DNA from: Nicotiana tabacum
Lineage: Eukaryota > Streptophyta > Magnoliopsida > Solanales > Solanaceae
Assembly: GCF_000715075.1 (NCBI RefSeq)
Contig: NC_134080.1
Coordinates: forward strand, 71,703,291 to 71,767,290
Direction: 5' to 3'
Length of the DNA: 64,000 nucleotides
Shown here: positions 11,079 to 23,991 of the stretch, piece by piece
How the letters are laid out: every line of letters begins with the position of its first letter
Position numbering within the stretch: the stretch's first letter is position 1
Made by a program: the position numbers and the translations under genes
The notes under the pieces: model-generated
The model's input: the letters and a program-made list of their open reading frames with translations, nothing else
What the model was told of the DNA's origin: nothing
Databases searched by the model: none

Positions 11079-12692
11079 TGCATCAGGCCTGGCCGGAAAG
11101 GCGTAGAACCTTGCTGGAGCACCGGTTGGCTAGCCTCCGCCTGACTAAACATTAGTTGGTTGAATTTCTCCTGCCTAGCCTCCACCTCTAGGACTGCACC
11201 TACCTTCCTGCCCCCCGCTTATGGGAGGCTGGACAACTCGTAGTAGAATCATGGGCTGCTAGCCCTACTGCACTACCTTAAACTGAAGCCTGGGGAAAAA
11301 TCTCTGCACATGACCGAGATCTCCGCACTCAAAACAACCTCTCGGTGCAGTGATCTATTGCCCTGAAGTCTGAACCTGATAGCCTGAATACCCACTGGAA
11401 GAAGACTAATTAACGGGTGGCAGTATGAACTCTCTAGCATGGCATTAAAATAGGAGCTAGAAGAAACCTGGTGGTCTGAGTACCCACTAGAAGAACCCTG
11501 GATGGTTGGTGGGCGGTAAGAACTCTCTGGCATGGTGCTGAAATTAGGTCGCGCTGGAGTACCTCGAGCAGGTGGTGGTGCTGAATATGGGGTCCTGCTA
11601 GGCTTACCCTTCCCAAACTGCCCTCTACCCTAGCCGGGGCACCTCTAAACTCTTCGTAAAAATGGGTCCTCTTGTCCTGCTGCATCTGCTCTCTACCCCT
11701 CTTACGGTAGCCCTCAATCCTCCAAGCAATCTTCACTACCAGCTTATAAGAAGTCCCTATCTTAACCTCCCGGGCCATATTGGCCCTAATATCGGAGTGT
11801 AACCCTGCAACAAACCTCTGCACTCTCTTTTGCATCAATAGGAAGTATCATAAGTGCATGGCAAAACAACTCAGAAAATCTCGCCTCATAATCTGTCACT
11901 AACGTCTGACCCTGCTCGAACTGTTGAAACTGATACCGCAACTCTCCCTCTCTAAGGGTGAAATATAACTATCTAAGAAAAGCTGTGTAATCTGGCTTCA
12001 AATCATGGGAGGAGAACCCACTAGCCTACCGAGGAGATAAGACTGCCACCATCTACGGGGCCTGCGCTCCAACTGGAAAGTAGTGAAATCCACCCCATGA
12101 GACTCTAATATCCTTATGTTGTGTAGTATGTCACTGCACCTATCAATGAAGTCTTGGGAATCCTCATAATGCTCACCTACGAAGACAAGGGGCGTAACCT
12201 AGTCCATCTGTCCAATAGCTTATGCGGATCGCCGTCCGCAGTTGGCCTAGGTTCAGGTGCAGCTACTACAACTGGCTGGGCTCCGCTCATGGGTAGTGCA
12301 CCCGGGGTCTGATATACGGCAGCTGCATGTTTTAGAGCCTGGGAAGTAGGGGTTTGTGCTCCCCCTCCCACTTGAGATGTGGCTGGGTGTGCTGGAAATA
12401 AACCGGCCTGAGTCATAGTGTTCATGAACTGCAGCATACGGCCCATGGCCTCCTAAAAGCCCGGTGCTAACATAAAATATACATGGGCTGGCTCTATTGC
12501 GAGCACCTCGCCCTACTCCTCGATGATGGTATCCTCCACTAGATCCACTAGTGGTGCTACTGGGGCAACTCTGGGATGCCCTCGTCCCTTACCTCGGGCC
12601 GGTTCCCTTCCTCGACCTTTGCCTCGGCCTCTAGCAACGGGGGGAGTAGCTCCTCCCGGGTCTGGAATGTCCACCGTACGCATCTTTACCAT
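11079..12692 (-). pseudogene. Element A gag
   Basis: Gag forms the particle and packages element RNA. The likely start is the ATG at 12692 (MVKMRTVDIPDPGG), followed by an Arg/Gly-rich segment. Conserved gag pieces follow at 12446-12177 and 11838-11434 ('VQRFVAGLHSDIRANMAREV'). A CCHC knuckle near 11290-11330 reads C..C....H....F, so its last Cys is lost. Several frameshifts and stops occur, for example TAG in GF-stop-EAM near 12455 and a stop near 12175-12195. The C-terminal Ser/Tyr-rich region (11273-11533) precedes the knuckle in different frames. It is a dead copy. Confidence 0.8.
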
Positions 12693-12869
12693 CTGTGAGA
12701 GAATGAGAGAAAGGAACATAGTATACTATTAACTGCACAATAGGATATGAATAAATAGTAGTTTCCTAACACCCTATAGCCTCTCAAAGATAAGTACGGG
12801 TGTCTCTGCACCGATCCGCAAGATTCTACTAGGTTTGCCTATAACTTGTGAGACCTACATGAACCTAGT

Positions 12870-12881
12870 GCTCTGATACCA
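12870..12881 (-). other. Primer-binding site of element A (Met-tRNA type)
   Basis: The minus strand reads TGGTATCAGAGC three bases inside the 5' LTR. It matches the initiator Met-tRNA 3' end, the usual primer of these plant elements. Confidence 0.88.
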
Positions 12882-12884
12882 TGT

Positions 12885-13715
12885 TGTCATGAGCCGATTC
12901 TAGTTTAGGCCATTATGGCGTCCAACACCGTTGCTAGGCAAGCCAACAGTGAACTATCTAGTGATTTCCATTTTTATTAAGTTATTCAAACAACTAACTT
13001 TTCTCACATTTAAAGGATTTAAATAAATAATGGATTTTTAAAACAGTCAAGCGGAAATAACTAAATGAAATCATAACTGTAGATATACAATCAAAAAACA
13101 GAAGTCTACTAGTGTATGTACCAAGACCTGGTGTCACAAGTGTATGGGCATTCTAGTAGAATATAAAAAAGAATACTAGTTTACTGTCTGAAATGTAATA
13201 GATAGAAAAATATAACAAAAGGAAGACTTCGGCTGTTGTAGTACGGATCAGAAGGACAGCTCACCGTATAGTCTCAAAGTGGGGCTCAAATATGCACGTC
13301 GGACTGGTAACCAGATGCACTCGCCTCAGATCCTGTACAATTAAGTACAGAAGTGTAGCATGAGTACATAAACAACATGTAGCCAGCAAGTATTCAGTCT
13401 AATCTCGAAGAAGTAGTGATGAGGGGTCGACTTTGACACTTACTAGGGCTAATAATGAGATATCAACATTTTATACTGAGCATGGTATACATGAATAATA
13501 TTGAAACTCAAAGAAAAACAGTTTACATCTCAAGGCAATAAAGCAGTATCATATATGATTAGTTCCAAAGATTTATCATGTGCAATCATGCTGAGGTCGT
13601 ACGACTCGATCCAACATAATATTTAAACTATGCACTGCCGAGGGTCGAACAGCACAAACCATAGTGTATCGATTTACTACAGATGCGTTCGGCCCTATCC
13701 ACAAATAACAATTAT
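12885..13715 (-). repeat. Element A 5' LTR, proximal part
   Basis: Starts TGTCATGAGCC at 12885 and follows the 3' LTR from 4954 to about 5788. It breaks off at 13715 where element B begins; the rest (equivalent to about 5789-7608) should lie right of the window. Confidence 0.9.
13711..13715. repeat. Left target duplication of element B (ATTAT), predicted
   Basis: Five bases left of B's LTR start. The partner should lie outside the window. Confidence 0.4.
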
Positions 13716-13865
13716 TGTTACGCCCCGCAATATTACATCGATACTACGTCCTGCAGTATTATATTACAATAACGTTACGTCGTGCAGTATTATATTGCGA
13801 TGATATTACGCTTCGTAGTATCGAATTACGATGATGTTGCACCTTGTAGTATTGCACGTTGAATT
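13716..13865 (+). repeat. 31-bp tandem array at the start of B's LTR, about five units
   Basis: Units of about 31 bp around 'tacg.c.tgcagtattatatta..atgatgt'. The second LTR (20278-20450) has about six units, one more than this copy. Confidence 0.8.
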
Positions 13866-14934
13866 TGTCGTAAGGTAATTGACATCAGTCCAAGGAAAAG
13901 ACTATTTGGAGATTATAAGGATCATGCTATTTCAAACAAGTGATAAGTAAATTCGTGAAGGTGAGATGGGAAGCAAGTCAAATGAAATGAATTTTCGTCC
14001 AAGTTTGACATGTTGGGATAAAATACGGCCCGAGCTAAAATACCCGGTATTTATGGATTAGTGCCACACAAGGTACCATATGGCTATGATAGTATGATGT
14101 ATAAAGTATATTAAAAAGGAATAATATTTTATGTAATTTGAGATAATTCTTAATTATGTGGATAATTGGTTAATTATTGGATTAGTGGGGGGATTAATGG
14201 ATTGATTAAGAAAAAGGGTGGATAATTGGATAAGTGAGGGGCACTCACGTGGAAGCACCCCTTAAACCCCAAGAGCGACTCTTTAAGCCATTATATTATG
14301 TAGCAAATTATACAAATGAGCCATTATAAAAAGTGACAACTCATTTACACGTAAAGATTTTTTGGCCTCTTTATTGGAAAAGTATAGGACTTTTCAAAGT
14401 TAAGATAACATTCATATACCATTAAAAGAGAAAATGACAATGATCCAATGTGAAATTTCTCTAAAATCTTACAAGATCCAATGTGAAAGGCTAGTTCAAA
14501 AAAAGCCCGGTACAATCTTTCTCTAGAATATCATACGGATTTTTTCTAACTCTGATCTTGACGTCATGTGTTTTGTCACAATTAACGTGTGTTACTGGAA
14601 TTTTCAAGAGAACCATCTCAGGTATTTTAAGTCTATCCCTTCTTTCTTTTGGCATGATCCATATGATACGAACGAAACGAGCAAATGTACAACTTCTATA
14701 AATGACTCTATTCATAGAAATATTAGAGATGCTTATGTTCTTGATTCCCCATGTGTCATATTATTCTATCATCTGTTCATGGATCTCAGAAAAATATGTA
14801 AGTTGAAAAAAGTTTATTTCATGATATTACTCAAAGGCATAATGGTCTTATGACACTCCAAGAGATTTTATTGACGTACTTCTCATGCATTGCATTCATG
14901 TACATTGACCCATGATCATATGGCATTATATACG

Positions 14935-14992
14935 CATATATATATATATATGTATATGTGCATGTGTGTATATATATATGTATGTATATGGG
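14935..14992. repeat. TA/TG-rich microsatellite
   Basis: Mixed TA, TG and GTATA repeats inside B's 5' LTR. Confidence 0.85.
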
Positions 14993-15767
14993 ATATGGGA
15001 AAAAGGTTACGGTGTTATATACGCACTACCACCTGATTAGCTGGTATACGTTGATGATTTGCCCACAGTGGTCGAGATGATATGATGGGATGTCCTCAGA
15101 GGCTTGATAATGTTATGAACACATATAACCATGTGTGGTATGACATTTATACGCATATGCATGACATAATAAAAATGAAATGATTCACAGAGCTATGCAA
15201 ACGTACATGTCGAGTCATTTACTCCATGTTTCTCTCATGTCTATTATTTACTGATTTTCGTTCCTTACATACTCGGTAAATTATTTGTACTGATGTCCCT
15301 TTTGCCTGGGGATGCTGCATTTCTTGCCCGCAAGTCCCGATAGACAGGTCGAGAGCCTTCTAAGTAGGCTATCAGCTCAGCGGAAGATGTTGGTGTGCTC
15401 CATTTGCTTCGGAGTTGCTTGTTTGGTTAGTATGATTTATATGTGTATTATTTGGTATGGTGGGACTATGTCCCAACCATTATGAAAATTATGTGTTCTT
15501 AGAGGCTTGTAGACAGATCTCATGTACGTAAAACATTGTATGGCCTTGTCGGCCTATATTTAGTGTACGGGTGGTTATTTTGGCCTTATAGGACCGCATG
15601 TCTTATGTATAAATTGATATCACATGTTGTATTCTACTTATCTCATGGTAACCTTTCAGATCAGTTATCTACGATAGTATGACATGAAAAGATACGTTAT
15701 GTTGGTACTCGGTTGAGTAAGGTACCGGGTGCACGTCGCGGCCCATCGGTTTGGGTCATGACAGAAG

Positions 15768-15779
15768 TGGTATCAGAGC
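15768..15779 (+). other. Primer-binding site of element B (Met-tRNA type)
   Basis: TGGTATCAGAGC four bases after the LTR end. This fixes B's orientation as plus. Confidence 0.92.
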
Positions 15780-18700
15780 AGTTCTTTCCTAGAGAGTCTA
15801 GAAGCCGTGTCTAGTAGAGTCTTGTTTATGGGTGTGTTGTGCACCACACTTATAAGCATGAGGCTACAGGGCATTTTAGGACTATCACTCTTTCTTCTTA
15901 CTCTAGATCATGTGGTAGAGCCCAGTTGTAAGAACTCAATTTCCTAAACTCTATTTTATTCATAATACGATGATGCCTACATCCAGAAGTGCGGTTGATA
16001 GGAGATATAGCTGTGGAAGAGTTTAGTCAGAGGAACTCGATTTTTGCATCATACTTATGATGGATAAATATGAGGTATTTTGCAGATCATGTGTATACTA
16101 AGATGTGTAATCTTCTTGGTAAGGATCCCTAAGGTAAATATGGTGAAAACAATGAGAGATTCAAAAGATAGATACAAATTTGAACAAGTAAAAGAAGCAA
16201 GATGAAAAAGGGTACGAGGCGCCCAGTTAATGAAGATTGTCAGTATTTACAATTTAGGCAGATGAATATAAGCTTTTTGAGTTACCTTCAATAATAATAG
16301 AGGTATGTACAATTGGCCACACCCATCTCATTTATGCCCTATGGGGGCTAACAGAAGTAGTATAAGAGAAGTACGAATATCAGGATCCGGCTGGGGTTAG
16401 AGTAACCCAACATGATGGATGGATTGTTGAGTTAGTTGACATTTCCGAAGGATATTACAAAGGTGCTAATAAATCTCCTTGTGAGACATCCAGATGGTAC
16501 ACTCTAAAATAGTACATCTAGATATGAGTACTACAAATATAGACATTGGAATCCTAGAAGGGATAAATATTATCTTAGTGTGGGTCTCGTCCCTAGTAAA
16601 GAGAGAATGTAGACATTCCGAAGAACTAGTGGATGGAGCAAAGGGAGGCTAAAAGCAAAAGAACATCCTATTGAAGTTTTCAAAATGAAGTAATAGACAT
16701 AAATGATAGCGGGAAATAAGAAGAGACAATGAAGTATTATGAGTAAGATATGATACATGGATGACAACGGTAGATAAAAAAGATGACAATATTACATAGT
16801 CTATAGGCAAGAGAAGGAAAAAACGAGAGGTGGCAGGACTTTAGACAATAAAAGAATATAGGCCATAAAGTCATATCCTCATTTCGAGAAATAAGTTCGT
16901 GACTCCAACGTGACTACCAAAAGGAAAAGTTAGACCATAGAGAAATAGAAATCAGTATGGGCTGGTGAATAAGATAAACTAAACATGAATTCGGGACTGA
17001 GTGATTTGATAATAGTCAGCATCTTGAGAATTTCAGATTGCATTCTGGCAATAATAGAATAGACAACAGAGGAAGATTTATGAGAAATTCAGAGAATGGT
17101 CGTTCAGGAAGATGCTACCCTAAAGCAAGCAATGTGAGAAAAGTTAAGCTTAAGGGATTGTATGTGTCAATTACACCAAGTGTCACCATCGCAGGTAAGG
17201 AATTTTGTTATCCTTGGTATAGAAGGATTACCGCAAGGCGAGTAAGGGTCATCGATGATGTGAAAATATGCCAAAGATGAAAAGGTAAAACATATATAGG
17301 TAGATCGTCATGGCTCCAACTCTTAGTACTCCCCTAAAGGGAGGAATATGGAGTGATGTGGCAATAAGTCAAAATTAAGCGATTTTAGTAACTATGAAAT
17401 GCTAGAAGAATGTGATAAAAATGAGAAAAGGAATAAGGTTGCATTAATTCAAATCCTATAAATATGATACGATTCCAGAACATTATGCAAACACGATGTC
17501 AAGGAACGGAAGTAAGGGTTCCTACCTGAGATGTTATTGATAAATAAGGAGCCAGTGCGAAAGATAAGTTAAGACAAATGAAATAACCCAGGAAAGATTA
17601 CGTGGAATATTGATATGAGAATGGGCCAACGGGTAGTGGTAGTCAATTTTGGAAGAGCCTATTATGTCTAGACAGGAGGTTATAGACGAATCAGCAGATC
17701 GTGTAAGATAAACATAGTAAACCCTAATATAGTGAATTTAGCTTCGCAGTAATGTTATTGTAATACTTGAAAAATATTCAGATAGGATTTGAGTAGTTAA
17801 GGAGACCATATGAGTGTTGAGGAAATAAAAGAGAATCCCACTGTGAATATAGTCAAAACTTCAATTCAAAAGCAACCATACGAGCACGTGAGTGTGGAGG
17901 TAAGTAACTAAGGATAAATATAGGTGAGTACGAATATCAAAAATTCTATTGGGAATATGATGTAATAAGCTCGGAGCTTTACAAGAGTCAGAGGGTCCTC
18001 CCTAAGTACTACAATGAAAGACTAGTTGAGAGAATAAGGAAGAAGGCTTTAACATAAGCTCAATGACCCAAAGAGGGAATGATCTTATAATAAGAAGTCT
18101 CAACACAAAATTGCATGCACTCCATAAGAAAGTGGCACCCACCATGGCTAATGAATGGGGAGTAAAAGTAGAAGTGGTATTCAAGATCATATGAGTTGTA
18201 TGGAATTCCAATATATGTGGGAACTAACATAAGATAAGTATGCACACAACAAGGGGGCAGGAAGACTGGGAAAAGTAATTGCTTGCATTTAATGAAAGCT
18301 GAGAAGGAATGAAAAGAATTATTCGATCAATGATTCATAGTTAGTTAAGAGTTCGGAGTATTATCCATGCAGCATATATGTTGACGATCGTACAACCGTA
18401 GAAGATTCTTGTTTAATTTAAATGAGAGAATTGAGCCAGGTCATAGACAAAGGATCGAATTGTTAGAAGATTGAATCATGGATATTCCATACCATCCTTG
18501 AAGGGTTAAAGTAATAACTAACACCATGGGCCGCAGGTCGGAAGATAACTTAAGCCTACATAAAGTTTTATCAGAGGGAAGAGGAAACTAAAGAGTTACA
18601 TTAGCCAAGTAAATCAGGAGTCTGATTATTGGACCCAGAAAATTATAGAAATAATGATTGAGAACATGGTAGGACAACTCTTAATATCAAAGATACATGA

Positions 18701-20241
18701 GGGATAGTACAACAGCCATATTCTATAACAGCTCTACGATAAAGCCAGTCAGAATAGTACTAGCCTCATAAGAAGTCAGTACAAAGCTCCCACCAGATTG
18801 TGTATGCACCAGAGGTGCAAGTATTATAATAGAGCTTCGAGTTGTGGATGTGAAGTATACCTATGTAGAAGGGAGGTCATGAAAAAGATAGAAGATGTTA
18901 TGCAAAATTTTAAGGTAAGTAAGGTAAAGGTGAACAACGTATGAGATAATCAAATGCAGAATGTTGTGAATTGTCCATACTTCGGACAAAAGGCTAGAAG
19001 CGCTGGGATTCAGTATCCAGGAATGATAGTAGCATCGTCAGTGGTAGATCTTCCAACCTATGGTTTCTAAGTATCTAGAGGTCTAGCTAAGAGAGTAAAG
19101 GAGTGTTAGAGATGATGCGACGTCTCGGTTGATATTTCAGAATAACACAAGAAAATCTATGATGCAAGCAAGTTGAAGGAATGTGGAGAATAATAAATAG
19201 ATATGTGTAGGTCGCAAGCTAAAGTTGGGTAAAGTGATAAAGTTTTAGGAAGATACGAGTAAGGATAAGAAAAGGGCAAGTGAGAAGGTGACGAAAATGG
19301 ATAAGTCCTCAAGATAAAGCCCATGAAAACAAGAAAGCTACTAGTTTCTCTATGTTATGAAAAGTTTAGTATAGCCTAAATGAGCTCAAAGGAGTCTGAG
19401 ACTAATAGCGTTTAGAAGAGATGGAATGCTGCCCTAGTAGTAGAATATGGGTGTAATTATGATAAATAAAGGATGACGTTTGGGCCTTCGATTGAGTAAT
19501 GATTTGAAGAGGATTTTATGAATTGTACGGAATTAAAATACCCACGTAAGGTGAATCGCATTGGGATGCTATAAAATATGATTACTTAAGTACCGTATAG
19601 CCCCTAAAGTGGATCAGGAAAATCACTTCAAATGTTCCATGATGCAACGTAAGCCCTAGTGATAATATATTACGTAAGAAGTTTCAAGTCATCAATGGAA
19701 GGATGTAGATCAACATTGAGGTAAATAAAAAATGGATGGGTAAAAGTTGTAAGGTACGAGATGAGATTAGGTCATCAGTCTTAAGATGAATAGTAATGAA
19801 GAAACATTAAAGGACTCAGATTCATACATATAGGATAAGCAACGAGAGTAACCTGGAGTTTGATAGTATACCTCAGTAACGATAAATTGAAGTAAGAATT
19901 ATGGTATAGTATGGCATACGTAGATGTAGTAAAGTCATATAAATGGATAACCAGATCTATGAAATAAGATATGGCCATATTCACAAGTTCTACAAAGTAC
20001 CGAGCGAAGAACTTCAGTACACCTATAGATACCCAGAGAGGCATCCTATTAAGCCTTGTATATGTTTACAAAGTAAGGCCTAGAGATTGGCTAAAAGCTA
20101 GAGGAAAAAGGAGAGAAGAGTCGCATAGGCACACTTACAAGGTCAGTATCGTAGAGGCAGCATAATAGAAGGTATTCGATCACAAGTCATGGCATGGGAA
20201 AGAGGCCTAAAGGGGGGAATGCCCTGGCCTTTGGATTAGTC

Positions 20242-20274
20242 AACATTCGAGGACGAATGTTCCAAAGGGGGGGA
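20242..20274 (+). other. Hairpin and polypurine tract of element B
   Basis: An 8-bp perfect stem, AACATTCG / CGAATGTT with loop AGGA, spans 20242-20261. A purine tract AAAGGGGGGGA follows at 20264-20274, just before the LTR at 20278. Related hairpins precede the purine tracts of A and C. Confidence 0.8.
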
Positions 20275-20277
20275 TGA

Positions 20278-21222
20278 TGTTACGTCCCGCAATATTACGT
20301 CGATATTACATCCCGCAGTATTATATTAAGATGATGTTACATCTTGCAGTATTATATTACGATGATGTTACACCTTGCAGTATTACATTATGATGATGTT
20401 ACGCTTCGCAGTATTTAATTACGACGATATTGCACCCTATAGTATTGTACGTTGAATTTGTCATAAGGAAATTGACATCAGTCCAAGGAAAAGATTATTT
20501 GGAGATTATAAGGATTATGCTATTTCAAACAAGTGATGAGTAAATTCGTGAAGGTGAGATAGGAAGCAAGTCAAAGGAAATGAATTTGCGTCCAAGTTTG
20601 ACATGTTGGGATAAAATACGGCCCGAGCTAAAATACCCGATATTTGTGGATTAGTGCCACATAAGGTACCATATGGCCATGATAGTATGATGTATAAAGT
20701 GTGTTAAAATGAGTAGTATTTTATGTAATTTGAGATAACTCTTAATTATGTGACTAATTAGTTAATTATTGAACTAGTGCGAGAATTAATGGATTGATTA
20801 AGAAAAAGGGGTGGATAATTGGATAAGTGAGGGGCACTCACGTGGCAACACCCTTAAACCCCAAGAATGACTCTTTAAGACATTATATTATGTGGCAAAT
20901 TATACAAATGAGTCACTAGACAAAGTGATAACTCATTTACACGTAACGATTTCTTGGCCTCTTTATTGGAAAGAATAGGAGTTTTCAAAGTTAAGATAAC
21001 ATTCCTATACCATAAAAAGAGAAAATGACAATGATCCAATGTGAATTTTCTCTGAAATCTTACAAGATCCAACGTGAAAGGTTGGTTCAAAGAAAGCCCG
21101 GTATAAATCTTTCTCTAGAATATCATACGAATTTTCCCAACTCCGATCTTGCCGTCATGTGTTTTGTCAAAATTAACGTGTGTTAGAGGGATTTTCAAGA
21201 GAACCGGCTCAGGTATGTTAAG
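20278..21222 (+). repeat. Element B 3' LTR, first part
   Basis: Matches 13716 to about 14627 of the 5' LTR, with an extra 31-bp unit. Interrupted at 21222 by element C and resumes at 62677. Confidence 0.9.
21218..21222. repeat. Target duplication of element C, left copy (TTAAG)
   Basis: Identical to 62672-62676 on the far side of C, 41 kb away. Confirms C as one insertion event. Confidence 0.95.
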
Positions 21223-21538
21223 TGTCATGACCATAAAACCGGACCCAGTCGTGATAGCGCCTATCAAGAAACAAGGCCAGCCGACACAAACCCCCAAACC
21301 AATTAAGACAATTATAATAATTCATTTTAAGTCATAAATAAGCTATAAATCCCAAAATAAAGAGTAGAATAGGACAATGCGGAAACAACACAGCCCGACA
21401 TCGAGGTTTCACCAGCCATGAGCATCTAAACATCCGTTTAAGAGAATGAAAAAACTACATAGTCTAATACAAAGCTATTACAAAGGAAAATAAGGATAGG
21501 AAGGAGAAGCACTGGGTTGTGAATGCCGAGCAGCTACC
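21223..21538 (-). repeat. Element C 3' LTR, left part
   Basis: Matches 59829-60145 of the 5' LTR (TGTCATGACC start). Broken by element D after CTACC at 21534-21538. Confidence 0.93.
21534..21538. repeat. Target duplication of element D, left copy (CTACC)
   Basis: Identical to 38646-38650. Confidence 0.95.
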
Positions 21539-23983
21539 TGTCGACGTCCCCTTTTCCTCTAACCGTGGGGTCAGAAATCGGGTATACGACATTGGGAAGG
21601 ACAACTCTATTCCCTTTCGAGAATTGGGTTTCGGAATTTGAAGAGTCGCCACCTAATGATTATAGTGCATTAGGACACTTTTTTTTAGAAGAGTTTGAGT
21701 TGGAAAACTAGAGTTCGGGTAAGAGCTAGAAATTATCTCGAGGGGAAGGTGTTAGGCACCCCTCTCAAGATCCACTAGTGTGGTTCCCGGCCATGTTACA
21801 ATTGTGACTTTACAAGTATACAATCAAGGCTCAAATAAGGATTCGCGTATAACATTTCAATCAGGTTGAAAACTTTCGAAGGTAAGTAGAGAGGGCAGAA
21901 ATTTATGAAAAAAAAAAACGATTTGAAAAGTTTTACAAGAAGAAATGAAAGAAAATAAAGGGAGGGGAGTCCTAAGTTTATAATTAATATGGATCACTTC
22001 AATGCAATACCCACCAATCACTCCTCAGAAGAGGGGTCGCACGTGATATTAGCGCATCGGTCATCATATCCATATCTACCTTTCCCACCCCGTTAAGGTG
22101 TTAAAGCGTAGAATGGTCGTTACTTATTGCATGTTATTACCCGTCCCAATCCTATCAGTCCCAGAGGCATATGGGACTACTAATCCTAAAGGGGAGGGAG
22201 TTGGGGCTTTTGCGGAGTTTTCAAAAGGATAAAAATCTAGGCAACAAACAATAACAGATAGAAGTTTAAAGGGAAACAAATTGCAGTTAAGGCTCAAGTC
22301 GGCCTCCTCATTCAAAGCAGCAGATTATTTAGCATGACTTACAAATATTGGTTTGGTTTGTACTAAACTTAACATCGGAAGGGTGGCTAATTTATCACAT
22401 ATTTTTAGATAAGAAATCCGAATTAGGCCTGTCTGCTGGTTGTAATTATCAAAACTAATGCAATTATAAAATTTTACCCTAAGGCTTGCCTAGGCGTTAA
22501 ACAGAACCTATAGGCATGATATCTATTAGTTTCAGAAATAAAGGAGTAAACTGATTGCAGAAAAAGAATTTTCAATTACAGGGACATAAGATCTGCAGAC
22601 GTTAAACATTATTGCTACTGATTTTAGGCTTATAAGCGAGTTGACGATTCAGGTTTAGTTAACAACTCCTATAGACATGCTTTCTAGGTGTTACTGATTT
22701 GAGCACTGCTATTGCTTATGCAGGAACCCTATAGGCAGGTTGTCTACATGCAATTGATTATGTATTTAAATCCTATAATAGGTTTTGCCTAATGACAGAT
22801 GCAGAATGCAGAAAGCCCTATAGGCATGGAGTCTATATGAAGATGCAAAATTTCAGAAGTATAGTAATTCCCTATGAACATGGTATCTATATGAGAATGC
22901 AGAGTTTCAATGATTTATAAAATGCAAAACATTAGAAAAATAGTAATCCCTATGAACATGGTATCTACATGAGAATGCAGAGTTTCAATGATTTATAAAA
23001 TGCAGAACTTTAGAAAAATAGTAATCCCTATGAGCATGGTATCTACCCCTTGCATGCATAGTCCCCTATCCTTTTCCACTAGCCGACCCCAAATGTTTAT
23101 TACAAGATTATTACAGACCAGAATGAATAAGAAAAAATATATCAGAAATTAAAGATTCCAACCAAGGAGAGCCTAATTCAGACCCCAGGTCTGAAATATG
23201 AAATAAACCAACTTCCAAAGATCAGATTCCAAAGCCTTTCTATTATTTGGGATGTGTCAAAGTTCCAAGGAGCTTCAAGAATTCCAGGCAATGCTTACAC
23301 CCCAAATATATTGCAGAATTAGATTATAGTGCAGTGTGAAAATGCCAGCTCTTAGATGTCCAAGTTTAGAGGGAACTCAAGGTCCCAAAGTAGGTCTCAA
23401 AAGAGAGGGGCATAACTTAAGATTCTATGAATAGGTGTAAGTGCACAAGAGGGAAGGGAATCAGAGAAAGACAGGGCAAGCTAGTGGTCATGCCCAGCAA
23501 TTGGGATGCTGGCACACCCCTGACCAGCCTGCTAGTCAAGCATTGAGAGCTAGGATCCATTGTGGATCAGGTTGTGGCCTAGGAAGTAATTAGGATACCG
23601 TCAAGCCAATACCTTAACTCAGGCATATAGAAGGGAATAGGGGTAGGGGTTCATAACAGAAGCAAGGAAGAAAAATATTTAACACAAATTACTGAACATG
23701 AGCAGTAAAGTAAACAAAAATCTGAAGCTGTAGAGTGAACACATAAGGGTGAGGCAGAAAATTAAATAAAAGACATACCAGTTTCAAAGAAAATAAGTAA
23801 GCAAAAGTAGCCTTGAAAAGCCAAATTGCAGACAGCAGTTCCAAAAAAATATCTCAGAAGAGAGTGGAGAATTGAAAGAGTATTGAAATTGAAGCAGTAT
23901 TGTAAGTGTGTAAGAGTATGGAATTCGAAGTGTGTTGTAAAAGTATTGAATTGTCTTTGTCCAAAGATGCGGAAGGGTAGTCC

Positions 23984-23991
23984 CTTTTATA
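23984..23991 (-). promoter_or_regulatory. TATA box in D's 3' LTR
   Basis: TATAAAAG on the minus strand inside 'gcacTATAAAAGGGAC', the same context as in the other three D/E LTR copies. Confidence 0.75.

Larger units (their letters stand above)
4954..13715 (-). mobile_element. Element A: Ty3/gypsy chromovirus (Tekay/Del type), minus strand, interrupted
   Basis: The order on the minus strand is partial 5' LTR (13715-12885), primer site, gag, protease, RT, RNase H, integrase, chromodomain tail, purine tract, and 3' LTR (7608-4954). The fused gag-pol order with integrase after RNase H, and a chromodomain at the integrase C-terminus, define a chromovirus. The rest of the 5' LTR is displaced to the right by insertion of element B. 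The two LTR starts differ at about 14 of the first 115 bases, so it is old. Confidence 0.9.
13716..15763 (+). repeat. Element B 5' LTR (2048 bp)
   Basis: Begins TGTTACGCCCCGCAATATT and ends GGGTCATGACA, followed at once by a Met-tRNA primer site. Its start matches the sequence at 20278. It opens with a short tandem array (13716-13865). A short ORF at 14566-14853 is not kept open in the other LTR and is not called a gene. Confidence 0.9.
15764..20277 (+). mobile_element. Element B internal region: no recognisable coding capacity (LARD-like or heavily decayed gypsy)
   Basis: 4.5 kb lies between the primer site and the purine tract. The first ~250 bases resemble a gypsy leader. After that the plus strand is purine-rich with no ORF above about 80 codons and no gag, protease, RT, RNase H or integrase motif that I can recognise in any frame. 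The end is standard: a hairpin-forming AACATTCG..CGAATGTT and then a G-run before the second LTR. This fits a non-autonomous large retrotransposon derivative (LTRs and signals kept, proteins supplied in trans). A very old, mutation-saturated autonomous copy is the alternative. Confidence 0.65.

Noticed and set aside
14566..14853. 95-codon ORF and its 74-codon antisense in B's 5' LTR
   Set aside because: The matching part of the 3' LTR (from 21149 and 62677) has shifts and stops. Not conserved.
17038..17280. 80-codon Arg-rich ORF in element B's interior
   Set aside because: No recognisable domain and surrounded by stop-rich sequence. The length is expected by chance in 4.5 kb of purine-rich DNA.
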